From Bacillota bacterium (lineage in GTDB: Bacteria; Bacillota; Bacilli; Paenibacillales; Paenibacillaceae): DNA of 64,000 nt. The translations under genes were made by a program, and so were the position numbers. How positions within the stretch are numbered: position 1 is the first letter of the stretch; each line of letters starts with the position of its first letter. Under the pieces are notes generated by a model that saw nothing but the letters and a program-made list of their open reading frames with translations, was not told where the DNA came from and did not search any database. The stretch covers positions 124,001-188,000 of the forward strand of contig JAEWPC010000020.1 in assembly GCA_023460795.1 (NCBI GenBank), in the 5' to 3' direction. Shown piece by piece: positions 36,286 to 44,018 of this stretch.

Positions 36286-36940
36286 CCATATCCCGCGCAA
36301 CACTCCGCATAACCGCCGTCCAGGGCATCCGATGACCGCGACGACCATCACGATTCACAACACTGGCAATCCGTCCAGCAGCGCGCGTAACGAGCGGGTA
36401 TGGCTCACGAATCCAGACAATACACGTGTAGCTTCGTTCCACATCGTCGTAGACGAACGTGAAGCAATCGAATGCCTGCCGATCAACGAGAATGCATGGC
36501 ACTCCGGAGATGGCAGCGGGCTGGCCAGCGGCAACCGGACGAGCATCGGAATCGAGATATGCGAGAGTGGCGACTATGCGAAGACGCTAAAGAACGCCGC
36601 GAAGCTTGTCGCTCGGATGCTCAAGGATCGCGGCTGGGGTGTGAACAAGCTTCGTCGCCATTATGACTGGAGCGAGAAGATATGCCCACGATTGATGTAT
36701 GATGGCGGCAAATGGACAGGCTGGACATCGTTCAAAAATATGGTGTCGGCGGAGCTCGCCGCAGCTGAGGAAGAGGTGAAACTGAAGATGCTCAAAGCTG
36801 ATGCTGAGAAGGTAATCGACGTGCTGCAGGAGGCCTGGAGGCTCGACATCCGGAATGCGGACGGTAATCCGCTAGATCGTAACGAGATCCATCGCCTCGC
36901 TAACGAAGTTCGTAAGGCGGCAGGATTGCCGCTGGAATAA
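36269..36940 (+). CDS. N-acetylmuramoyl-L-alanine amidase (endolysin)
   Basis: 223 aa from GTG 36,269 (GGGAGG upstream). It has an Amidase_2 fold with zinc ligands: His in TITIHNTGN, His in RRHYDWSEKICP and the following Cys. The C-terminal 60 residues are helical (EVKLKMLKADAEKVIDVLQEAW), perhaps a cell-wall-targeting or dimer region. With the overlapping holin it makes the host lysis cassette. Confidence 0.9.
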   Translation: MEYRVDHIPRNTPHNRRPGHPMTATTITIHNTGNPSSSARNERVWLTNPDNTRVASFHIVVDEREAIECLPINENAWHSGDGSGLASGNRTSIGIEICESGDYAKTLKNAAKLVARMLKDRGWGVNKLRRHYDWSEKICPRLMYDGGKWTGWTSFKNMVSAELAAAEEEVKLKMLKADAEKVIDVLQEAWRLDIRNADGNPLDRNEIHRLANEVRKAAGLPLE

Positions 36941-36946
36941 TTATAT

Positions 36947-36978
36947 GCTCGGGGGCTTCGGCTCTCGGGCTTTTTTAT
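36947..36978 (+). terminator. Rho-independent terminator after amidase
   Basis: GCTCGGGGGC and GCTCTCGGGC arms with a TTCG loop, followed by six T residues (36,971 to 36,976). It ends the late transcript. Confidence 0.85.
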
Positions 36979-37036
36979 GTTTACAAATCGTCCACCATGC
37001 TGTACATTATAACCAGATCCGAAAGAATCGGTCGAA

Positions 37037-37076
37037 GAGGAGCCGAGGTGGAAGAACCGCCGAGGCTCCTTTTTTG
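37037..37076. terminator. Second terminator-like hairpin
   Basis: AGGAGCC (37,038) pairs with GGCTCCT (37,064) around a smaller inner stem, followed by a T6 run. It lies just ahead of the SOS promoter and would shield it from late transcription. Confidence 0.8.
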
Positions 37077-37082
37077 TTCCTC

Positions 37083-37127
37083 TTGATAAGAACAAACGTT
37101 CGCTATATAATAACAGAACAAATGTTC
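37083..37127 (+). promoter_or_regulatory. SigA promoter with two LexA (SOS) boxes
   Basis: TTGATA (37,083 to 37,088) and TATAAT (37,106 to 37,111) with a 17-bp spacer form a near-consensus promoter. GAACAAACGTTC (37,090 to 37,101) lies in the spacer and GAACAAATGTTC (37,116 to 37,127) straddles the start site. Both match the Gram-positive LexA box GAACN4GTTC. Repression by LexA and induction by DNA damage follow. Confidence 0.85.
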
Positions 37128-37146
37128 TTATTTGGAGGCGAACGCT

Positions 37147-37344
37147 ATGTACGATGTCCACCATGTAGAGGTATTGCCAGAGCTGCTGACGTTGTCTTTG
37201 AACTTTAAGGAGCCGATCGGAGTTCTTGTGGCCGGTGAGGAGCCGTATACAGTTACGGGGATCGTTGAAGAGATAGACGAGACATGCGTTATCATGGAAG
37301 GCCGGTTGATCCAACTGCGCGACGTGATCGGAGTGGAGCCCTGA
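37147..37344 (+). CDS. YolD-like protein, SOS-regulated
   Basis: 65 aa, ATG with TTGGAGGCG upstream. The pattern (LSLNFKEPIGVLVAGEEPYTVTGIVEEID, IQLRDVIGVEP) fits the YolD family, small proteins in phage and chromosomal SOS operons often located before a Y-family polymerase. No polymerase follows here. It lies directly downstream of the double LexA-box promoter. The next gene starts in its stop codon (TGATG). Confidence 0.7.
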   Translation: MYDVHHVEVLPELLTLSLNFKEPIGVLVAGEEPYTVTGIVEEIDETCVIMEGRLIQLRDVIGVEP

Positions 37345-37616
37345 TGCTGGACGATACATCTCGCAAGCTGCTACGGATCCTGTACAACGCTAGAGGCGTT
37401 CCATCGATCGAGGAGTTGGCGCGGATGGCTGTGCGCACCACTGGGCAAGTGAAGATGGCTCTTCGCGTGCTGGCCGTTGAGCGGTTCATTCAGTATGATC
37501 CAAATAAGCATCGTGAGCTGAAGATCATTCAGGCGTGGGAAGCAGGACCGAAAGAGATTGACATGCGTAGATTTGAACGGAGTATGGTGGAGCGGGAGTT
37601 GTATCCTGGAAAATAG
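37344..37616 (+). CDS. Small winged-helix-like protein, SOS operon
   Basis: 90 aa. Residues 1 to 60 look like a winged helix (DTSRKLLRILYNARGVPSIEELARMAVRT, then VKMALRVLAVERFIQYD), the rest is charged. It is translationally coupled to the YolD-like gene and shares its SOS promoter. It may regulate phage genes after damage; the exact role is not recognisable. Confidence 0.65.
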   Translation: MLDDTSRKLLRILYNARGVPSIEELARMAVRTTGQVKMALRVLAVERFIQYDPNKHRELKIIQAWEAGPKEIDMRRFERSMVERELYPGK

Positions 37617-37805
37617 AATTAAAGTAATTGTTTTCTAAAGTTTCATTAAAATCAACTAAGATTTATACGATTACCGTTTTTATAGAAAATTTTAACTAGA
37701 ATTCGACAAACATCGAGTGTAAATTGGCATTACGGAAGTGTTAGAGGAGGGAGTAACCATGTGGAGTTAGCTTATAGGCTAATCATTCGACACGAGAGGC
37801 GGAAG

Positions 37806-38042
37806 TTATTTCCGCTTGTCGTATCCCGGTGGATATATCCATTCATTGAGCTCGTCCATGTGAACTCCGAAGAAATCAGAGGCCTTTTTCATTTTTACAA
37901 CGGAAAATCTCCTTTTTCCGTGTATAACTTGTGATAGATATGGCTCTGAAATATTTAAATGAATGGCTAAATCCACCTGCTCCTTGCCGATGGCATGAAG
38001 CAATTCGGGGATACGGCTTCTCCCGATCTTGGGATCAGCCAT
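37806..38042 (-). CDS. XRE-family repressor-like protein
   Basis: 78 aa, the only phage-side gene on the - strand apart from antisense frames. It carries a HTH_3/XRE helix-turn-helix (QVDLAIHLNISEPYLSQVIHGKRRFSV). It resembles small Cro/CI-type regulators. A hairpin (GCGGAA/TTCCGC, 37,800 to 37,817) overlaps its end. It is shorter than typical CI repressors and lacks an autocleavage domain. Confidence 0.75.
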   Translation of the reverse strand: MADPKIGRSRIPELLHAIGKEQVDLAIHLNISEPYLSQVIHGKRRFSVVKMKKASDFFGVHMDELNEWIYPPGYDKRK

Positions 38043-38133
38043 GCCGCACCTCTGAATTTATTTAAATTGCAGGAAAGATTATACTTCAAACCATCCACAA
38101 CTGCAATCACCGCCACTTTGGGAGGATGAGAAA

Positions 38134-38409
38134 TTGGACAAGATGAAGTGGTTAGAGCCATCGATTGAGAGTGCAATTGAGAGGGTTGCGATCGAGTGCG
38201 ACGTAGCATGCGTTGAGTACATAGGAGAGGTATATGCGGCATTGTATTGTATCCGTTCTCGTAATCATCCTGGTACCGAACAAGAATTAATTCGAATTGA
38301 AAACGCTATACTAAGCTTACTTCAGACGGCAGCAAACACAGCATATCGAAGTGGATTTACTGATGCTATTCGTGTTGGCTCTGCCCATGATTTGCCCAAG
38401 AATATTTGA
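38134..38409 (+). CDS. Hypothetical protein at prophage right edge
   Basis: 91 aa, helical, TTG 38,134 behind GGGAGGATG or ATG 38,143. It is diverged from the repressor-like gene by 91 bp. No family is recognised. Low GC, like the repressor region, suggests it belongs to the prophage. Confidence 0.55.
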   Translation: MDKMKWLEPSIESAIERVAIECDVACVEYIGEVYAALYCIRSRNHPGTEQELIRIENAILSLLQTAANTAYRSGFTDAIRVGSAHDLPKNI

Positions 38410-38431
38410 AAAGCTTTGATTTGAATTGAAA

Positions 38432-38479
38432 AGTCGATACCCGAAAAGCCTTATAAATCAATGGTTTCGGGTATCGACT
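38432..38479. repeat. Perfect 15-bp inverted repeat
   Basis: AGTCGATACCCGAAA (38,432) and TTTCGGGTATCGACT (38,465) with an 18-bp loop. There is no T-run after it. It lies close to the presumed prophage end, so it may be a protein-binding or attachment-related palindrome as easily as an RNA hairpin. Confidence 0.6.
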
Positions 38480-38553
38480 CAAATGACTTGATAGCGAAAA
38501 ATAATCAAGCTCGAGATGGAAGGCAGTATCGGCTAAACGTCATATCCCACGCA

Positions 38554-38587
38554 AACCCGGCTCTCCGATGCGAGAGCCGGGTTTTTA
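38554..38587 (+). terminator. Rho-independent terminator
   Basis: AACCCGGCTCTC (38,554) pairs with GAGAGCCGGGTT (38,572), a 12-bp stem with a T5 run. It separates the prophage end from the lipoprotein gene. Confidence 0.9.
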
Positions 38588-38678
38588 TGTTATGGCTACG
38601 TTCCACGTCTCGGAATATTCCGCATCCCCGCGCGTCATCCTAATGGAGCATCAACCTTAGGGAGGCGACGAACATCGT

Positions 38679-39779
38679 ATGAAGACAAGGAAGCTGCTGA
38701 CGATCGCGCTCGGTGTCGCGCTGCTGTCGGGATGCGCCACGAACTCGGGCGGCACGAACAACGCGGGCAACGCTGGAGACACCGGGAATACAGGTACGAG
38801 CAACAACCCAGGCAATACGAGCAATACGGGCGGTACGAGCAATGCGAGGTCTTATTCCAACCCGGTAAAAATCAGGACGAACGAAGAGTCTCCGGCGTTA
38901 TTGACGGATAACGGCAACAGCAGCGTTCCGATCAAGACGATTCAGAACACGCCGTACGTAGCGATTGAAGATCTGGCGAAAGTGGTGGGTTTACGCGGTA
39001 AATGGCTGCAGGACGGAAGCTTCGGCGTCGGGGATACCGATCCGGCTATGATGTTCAGACCAGGCGAGAGCCAGGTCGTCAAAGAGGATCAGCGCGTCCA
39101 GCTGCCGGCGCCGACCGTAAGCGAGGGCAATAAGCTGTACGTTCCGGCTTCCGGATTGCAGCAGCTGTTCGGGGATGAGGCGAGCTTTAACGTGGAAGCG
39201 GGTCGGGTAGCCTTCGTTCCGAACCCTGCGATGGAGGATACGGAATCGGCCGCGAACGAGCCTGACTTCCAAGACGATCCGTCCGAGTCCGAATCCGATA
39301 CCGGGTTGACGAATCCCATGAACTCTCTATCCATCAAGAGCACGAACGGCGGAATGAAAGCCCTAGCGGTCAGGAGCAACGCCGATCGCAACGAGCTGGT
39401 TAATTTCGCGGACAACTTCATGGGCGTTAAATACGATTTCGGCGCACGGCCGTACAGTTCGTCCAATAGAAGATTCGATTGCTCGACGTTCGTGCAGAAG
39501 GTGTACGGCCAATACGGTTACAAGATGCCCCGTCTGGCGCGTTCTCAAGCCAAGCGAGGCAAGACGATCGCCCGGAATAAACTGAAGAAAGGCGACTTGT
39601 TGTTCTTCTATGTTCCAGGCCGGTTCAAAAAGAACAAAACCGTGGGCCATGTCGCCATCTACTACGGCAACGGCAAAATGATCCACGCCAGTCCGAAACC
39701 GAAGAACGGCGTCCAAGTGACGAATATCAATAAACCGTACTGGAAAAACACGTTCCTGTACGCCAAACGGAATTTCTAA
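38679..39779 (+). CDS. NlpC/P60 lipoprotein with stalk domain
   Basis: 366 aa. The signal ends in a lipobox (LLSGC, Cys20), so the protein is anchored to the membrane. A low-complexity Gly/Asn/Thr linker (residues 24 to 56) is followed by a copper-amine-oxidase-like stalk domain (residues about 80 to 190). The NlpC/P60 peptidase occupies the C terminus (FDCSTFVQKVYGQYG with nucleophile Cys, then GHVAIYYGNGKMIHASP with the His). It likely cleaves peptidoglycan stem peptides. Confidence 0.88.
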   Translation: MKTRKLLTIALGVALLSGCATNSGGTNNAGNAGDTGNTGTSNNPGNTSNTGGTSNARSYSNPVKIRTNEESPALLTDNGNSSVPIKTIQNTPYVAIEDLAKVVGLRGKWLQDGSFGVGDTDPAMMFRPGESQVVKEDQRVQLPAPTVSEGNKLYVPASGLQQLFGDEASFNVEAGRVAFVPNPAMEDTESAANEPDFQDDPSESESDTGLTNPMNSLSIKSTNGGMKALAVRSNADRNELVNFADNFMGVKYDFGARPYSSSNRRFDCSTFVQKVYGQYGYKMPRLARSQAKRGKTIARNKLKKGDLLFFYVPGRFKKNKTVGHVAIYYGNGKMIHASPKPKNGVQVTNINKPYWKNTFLYAKRNF

Positions 39780-39785
39780 AACGGA

Positions 39786-39820
39786 AAGGGCAGCGTCCGA
39801 GTTCGGCGCTGCCCTTACGT
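39786..39820. terminator. Bidirectional terminator
   Basis: AAGGGCAGCG (39,786) and CGCTGCCCTT (39,807) form a 10-bp stem between converging genes. Confidence 0.85.
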
Positions 39821-40863
39821 TACATAAAAATTTGTTTGATGTCATAATTTCTTTGTGCGGATAAATCGATGAAGGCTTCGGTGAGCTCCAACTGGATCAG
39901 CGGTCTGAAGTAGTCGGAAGGATTCGTCATGATGATCGTTCCGAATTCGCCGTTCGTGAGCTCCACTTTCTTGCCGATAAAATTCGGGACCATGTGCCGG
40001 ATGAACGTGTGTGTAATATCGGGATCTAATTTACTGAAGCTTAACTCGTGCATTTCTCTCAACACGATCAGCAAGTCCCGCTTCTCGCTGTACGCGCGAG
40101 AGGAGATCATCGCGCTGTATACGTCCGCTACCGCCACGATTCTCGCGAGGGGATGGATGTTGTCCTTCGTCAGTCCCAGCGGATACCCCGATCCGTCCAT
40201 CCGTTCGTGGTGCTGAAGCGCGGCAAGGAGAATTCCCGAGTCCTCCATAGAGCTTTTAAGGATGTCGTATCCGTATCTCGGGTGGTTCTTCACTTCGCTG
40301 AATTCGTCTTCCGTCAGCTTATCCGGTTTATTCAAGATCGCATCGGATACTTTGCATTTGCCGATATCGTGGAGGAATCCCGCTTTGCCAGCGCGCACGG
40401 TTTCTTCTTCATTCCATCCGATCCAGCGGGCGATATAGTAGCTGAGCATCCCGACTTGAACGGAATGCTGATAGGTATAATCGTCTTGGCTATTGAGAAG
40501 TAGCAGGAGCGATACGACGTCGCGTTCCGCTTTGAAATTGTCTACCAAGGGTTGGAAGCTTTCTTTGACGTCTTCTTCGTAGATCTTGCCCTCGGCGAGC
40601 GCTCGTTCGAATAGCTGCTCCGCCCCTGCGACGGCATCGTAGTACAACGGCCGCAGCAAAGGATTATACGCGGCATTCTCAGGCTCTGGGGCTAGACCGG
40701 ACCGAGGTTCTATCTCTAGGAAGTCGATCTGATGCTGATAGAGGCGGGAGAGCTCTTTCTCGTTGAGCATTGTCCCCTTAGAGAGTACGTGCAAGCCAAA
40801 AGAGTTGAAAATATCTTCCGTCAGTCTGTCTCCGGATCGTACGTCAGTGATATGTACCCTCAT
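39820..40863 (-). CDS. HD-GYP domain protein (c-di-GMP phosphodiesterase-like)
   Basis: 347 aa from the ATG at 40,863 (GAGGTG upstream); a longer frame extends further but has no support. The N-terminal part (RVHITDVRSGDRLTEDIFNSFGLHVLSKGT) is shared with HD-GYP proteins of Paenibacillaceae. HD motif FLHDIGKCKV and the GYP motif HHERMDGSGYPLGL are intact, so c-di-GMP hydrolysis is plausible. It probably sits in the cytoplasm. Confidence 0.88.
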   Translation of the reverse strand: MRVHITDVRSGDRLTEDIFNSFGLHVLSKGTMLNEKELSRLYQHQIDFLEIEPRSGLAPEPENAAYNPLLRPLYYDAVAGAEQLFERALAEGKIYEEDVKESFQPLVDNFKAERDVVSLLLLLNSQDDYTYQHSVQVGMLSYYIARWIGWNEEETVRAGKAGFLHDIGKCKVSDAILNKPDKLTEDEFSEVKNHPRYGYDILKSSMEDSGILLAALQHHERMDGSGYPLGLTKDNIHPLARIVAVADVYSAMISSRAYSEKRDLLIVLREMHELSFSKLDPDITHTFIRHMVPNFIGKKVELTNGEFGTIIMTNPSDYFRPLIQLELTEAFIDLSAQRNYDIKQIFM

Positions 40864-40977
40864 GTCACACCTCGACAAGTTGTTCGATTGGTTGCATCCG
40901 ATATAATAGAAAAATAGTCTTTTCGTCTCTATGCTACCAACTAAAGCGCTTTCTTGCAATAGGATCAGAGTCTCGGT

Positions 40978-42024
40978 TCATTCGCCGAGCAACTCCGTAT
41001 AGGTCCGTCTTGCAAGTGTCTCGTCGTCGGTTCCCATGATCAACGCACGGCCGTCCGTGAATAGGACGAACGAAGGCCTATTGACGCGGCTGAGCTTGAT
41101 CAAATACGGATTAACCTCGACTTCGCCAAGCGTTCGCCAAGTTTCGGCCAGCTTCTCCAGGGGAACGGCCAGCGGTCTGGTAGGCTGGATTTGAATCGTA
41201 TTTCTGCCGCATAGAGATACGGCGATCGCTTCGTCCCGGTTCCCTTCCAGGCCATCGAACCGTCGCTCCCCGCAGACGGGGCAGCTCGGTCTTCTGGCGT
41301 CGAGAATCGATAGCGACTGCCATTGCGTATGCCACAGATCGATCTGCAGCAATGAACCATGAAGCGCAAGCGTATTGCCGCTTAGCAGCTTGATCGCTTC
41401 CATCGCCTGCAGAGAAGAGATCGTATCGATGATCGGGGCGAGAACGCCGGCCGTCTCGCAGGTATCGAGCGTGCCACCCCCTGGCGGTTCGGGGAAGAGG
41501 CAGCATAAGCAAGGCGTCTCGTTCGGCAACACGGTCATCGTCATGCCGGAGCTTCCGACGGCGCCGCCGTATATCCAAGGAATTCCATGCTTCACGCTGA
41601 TTTCATTCATCAAATAACGGACCGAGAAGTTGTCGCTGCCGTCGATGATCAGGTCGGCGTCCCGCAGCAGCGATTCGGCGTTATCCGCGCCTAAATGGGC
41701 GATGCGCGCATCGATGACGATATCGCGATTGATCAAGGCTAATCGGTCTGCCGCTGCGGCGGCTTTCGGCTTGCCCGCCAGCGCGTCGCTCTCGTCATAA
41801 AGCATCTGGCGCTGCAGGTTGCTGAGATCCACGACGTCGCGGTCGATTAGCGTAAGCTGGCCGACTCCGGCGCGCGCAAGATGGTTCGCTGTGACACATC
41901 CTAGCGCTCCGACGCCCACGATCGCGACGCGCGCCTCTCCTAATCGGCGTTGTCCGTCCCGGCCGATCGCCGGATAACGGATTTGCCTGGCGTATCTCTG
42001 CTCCGGCGGAAGCAAAGGCTGCAT
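40978..42024 (-). CDS. MoeB/ThiF-family adenylyltransferase
   Basis: 348 aa from ATG 42,024 (AGAGGTG upstream); GTG at 42,036 is an alternative. The nucleotide-binding site (VGVGALGCVTANHLARAGVG), the adenylation-site arginines (SNLQRQMLY) and CxxC zinc pairs (CLCC and CPVC) are visible. The last 70 residues after the E1 core resemble a small extra domain (rhodanese-like remnant). It likely adenylates the C terminus of MoaD, made by the adjoining moaD-moaE fusion, and could also serve thiamine synthesis. Confidence 0.85.
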   Translation of the reverse strand: MQPLLPPEQRYARQIRYPAIGRDGQRRLGEARVAIVGVGALGCVTANHLARAGVGQLTLIDRDVVDLSNLQRQMLYDESDALAGKPKAAAAADRLALINRDIVIDARIAHLGADNAESLLRDADLIIDGSDNFSVRYLMNEISVKHGIPWIYGGAVGSSGMTMTVLPNETPCLCCLFPEPPGGGTLDTCETAGVLAPIIDTISSLQAMEAIKLLSGNTLALHGSLLQIDLWHTQWQSLSILDARRPSCPVCGERRFDGLEGNRDEAIAVSLCGRNTIQIQPTRPLAVPLEKLAETWRTLGEVEVNPYLIKLSRVNRPSFVLFTDGRALIMGTDDETLARRTYTELLGE

Positions 42025-42032
42025 AGGCTCGT

Positions 42033-42773
42033 TCACCTCTGCCCTTCGTACGAGGCAAACGGATCCCATGGACCGAGCTGATGGCCTTTCCACTCGGTGC
42101 CGTCCTCGTAGATTTCTTTTTTCCAGATCGGAACCGTCATCTTGAGCCGCTCGATTGCGTACCTGCTAGCGTCATAGGCCTCCGCGCGGTGCGGCGAAGA
42201 TACGGCGATGACGACGCTGATCTCGTTGATGCCGACCGTGCCGATGCGATGGGTGATCGCCGTCACCGTGCCCGGCCAACGCTCGCTAATCTCCGTGCCG
42301 ATCTGCTCCATGGCGGATTCGGCCATCGGGATGTAGGCTTCGTATTCGAGCGTCACCGTTCTCTTGCCCTTCGTCCATTCCCGCGTCGTGCCGACGAAGG
42401 CGATCGTCGCGCCGTGATCCGGGTGATACACCCGGGAAGCAACCTCGTTCACGTCTATCGGCTCATCCGTAATGACGAAACGATTCGCAGCCCCTCGACC
42501 GACTGCATCTTGTTCGTCGATTCCTCCGGATACGGGCGGCAGCAGCGCCAGTTCGTCCGCGGCGCCGACAATCGTATCGTCGCTTACGAACGCGCGGTTG
42601 CGCGCCATGAAGCACAAGGCGATGAGATCCGCATACTCGGGATATTGAGTTTGCAGACGTTGTTTGATCTGAACGACGGCGAGCGTCGATTCTTCCCAGC
42701 TGAGCTCGAGGGCTCGCGATCCGATCCGATCGGCGATTCCCGCGAATAGGGCGATCGTCCAAGTATGTGTCAT
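42033..42773 (-). CDS. MoaD-MoaE fusion (molybdopterin synthase)
   Basis: 246 aa. Residues 1 to 85 are MoaD-like (start TIALFAGIADRIGS, end LALLPPVSGG with the diglycine). Residues about 105 to 240 are MoaE (VYHPDHGATIAFVGTTREW, RIGTVGINEISVVIAVSSPHRA, VPIWKKE with its Lys). The two subunits of molybdopterin synthase are thus one chain. MoaD works only with a free C-terminal Gly-Gly, so cleavage after that pair is expected, as known for mycobacterial MoaX. It is divergent from moaA and 8 bases ahead of the ThiF-like gene. Confidence 0.88.
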   Translation of the reverse strand: MTHTWTIALFAGIADRIGSRALELSWEESTLAVVQIKQRLQTQYPEYADLIALCFMARNRAFVSDDTIVGAADELALLPPVSGGIDEQDAVGRGAANRFVITDEPIDVNEVASRVYHPDHGATIAFVGTTREWTKGKRTVTLEYEAYIPMAESAMEQIGTEISERWPGTVTAITHRIGTVGINEISVVIAVSSPHRAEAYDASRYAIERLKMTVPIWKKEIYEDGTEWKGHQLGPWDPFASYEGQR

Positions 42774-42936
42774 GGTTATGTTCTACTTCCTTCCCTGAAC
42801 GGTAAACATTGACTCATCCAAGCATACCATATCGATCGTGAAAATGTTATGCTATAGGCATATCGCAATCGCTTGTTCGAGGGTGAGTCGGTTCGAGCCC
42901 GACGAAGATTTTGTTTATCCGGGGAGGGAAGAGAGA

Positions 42937-43947
42937 GTGGAGAAAATGCCCGCGCTCGTCGATCGGTTCGGCAGAACGCATACGTATTTGCGTATTTCCG
43001 TAACCGATCGCTGCAATCTGCGTTGTCTATATTGCATGCCCGAGGAAGGCATGGTTTTCATGGAGCAAGTGAAGCTCCTCAGCTACGCGCAAATTCTGGA
43101 AGTCGCCTCGGCCGCCGCGAGACTCGGCATTCGCAAGTTCCGGATCACGGGCGGTGAACCGCTCGTCAGACCGAACTTAGACGAACTGGTCGCCGGACTG
43201 TCCGCTCTGCCCGGAATCGAGGATATATCGCTGACGACGAACGGGATCCTGCTCGCGCCCCAAGCGCGCAAGCTGAAGGAAGCGGGACTGAATCGCGTTA
43301 ATATCAGCTTAGATACGCTGGATGCCGCTCGCTTTAAATTTATCGCCCGCAGGGGCGATCTGAATAAGGTGCTCGAAGGCGTCCAAGCGGCAGCCGAAGC
43401 GGGATTGACGCCGATTAAGCTAAATTGCGTTCTCTTGAAGGGCGTCAACGAGGACGAGATCGAGACTTTCCTGAAGCTGTCGATGGAGCAGCCGCTGCAC
43501 GTTCGCTTCATCGAATACATGCCGATCGGCCACGACGATGCCGGCTGGCGCAATCACTATTTGCCTTTATCGAAGGTACTGGAGGAAGCGCGGCGTCTAG
43601 GTTACGCCGTTCAGTCGGTCGAAGGGCCGAAGGGGAGCGGTCCTTCGGAGGATTATCGCATCGAAGGCGGCGTCGGCACGTTCGGGCTCATCCATCCGAT
43701 CAGCGATCAGTTCTGCAAGAACTGCAATCGGCTTCGGCTCACGGCCGACGGCAACCTTAAACCTTGCCTGTACTGGGTCGACGAGCTGAACGTTAAGCAG
43801 GCGCTGGGCTCCGAGGAAGCGATGGAGCGTCTGTTCTTCAGGGCGATGGACATCAAACCGGAGAACCATGAGATGGCGGCTTTGTTGGCCGGAGAGAAGC
43901 TTACCCATGTGCCGACGGAACGACGGATGTCGCAAATCGGCGGGTAG
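42937..43947 (+). CDS. moaA: GTP 3',8-cyclase MoaA
   Basis: 336 aa from GTG 42,937, which has GGGGAGGG at ideal distance; the longer upstream frame is not needed. It shows the radical SAM CxxxCxxC (CNLRCLYC, residues about 26 to 33), the C-terminal cluster ligands (CKNCNRLRLTADGNLKPC) and the C-terminal Gly-Gly required for activity. It catalyses the first step of molybdenum cofactor synthesis. It is divergently transcribed from the moaD-moaE fusion. Confidence 0.95.
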   Translation: MEKMPALVDRFGRTHTYLRISVTDRCNLRCLYCMPEEGMVFMEQVKLLSYAQILEVASAAARLGIRKFRITGGEPLVRPNLDELVAGLSALPGIEDISLTTNGILLAPQARKLKEAGLNRVNISLDTLDAARFKFIARRGDLNKVLEGVQAAAEAGLTPIKLNCVLLKGVNEDEIETFLKLSMEQPLHVRFIEYMPIGHDDAGWRNHYLPLSKVLEEARRLGYAVQSVEGPKGSGPSEDYRIEGGVGTFGLIHPISDQFCKNCNRLRLTADGNLKPCLYWVDELNVKQALGSEEAMERLFFRAMDIKPENHEMAALLAGEKLTHVPTERRMSQIGG

Positions 43948-44018
43948 GAGAGCGGCAGCGGATCGTGAGTTCGGGAGGACGCCGGCTGCGGACATCGGCA
44001 TATCATTAGGAGGATTCG

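Larger units (their letters stand above)
1..38430. mobile_element. Siphovirus-type prophage (left end outside window)
   Basis: A contiguous phage genome, almost entirely on the + strand: early replication genes (1 to 14.5 kb), HNH and terminases (14.9 to 17.3 kb), head genes (17.3 to 22.3 kb), tail genes (22.3 to 33.6 kb), recombinase and lysis genes (34.8 to 36.9 kb), and an SOS operon and repressor-like gene (37.1 to 38.0 kb). All head, tail and packaging classes expected of an HK97-fold siphophage are present with open frames, so it may be functional. The left boundary is beyond base 1. The right boundary is uncertain: the lipoprotein gene at 38,679 is chromosomal in character, so the end is placed near 38.4 kb. 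I could not identify att repeats. Confidence 0.9.

Noticed and set aside
42885..42906. tRNA T-arm-like sequence (GTCGG-TTCGAGC-CCGAC) upstream of moaA
   Set aside because: No matching acceptor, D-arm or anticodon arm could be built around it; it is only a local hairpin just upstream of the moaA start.
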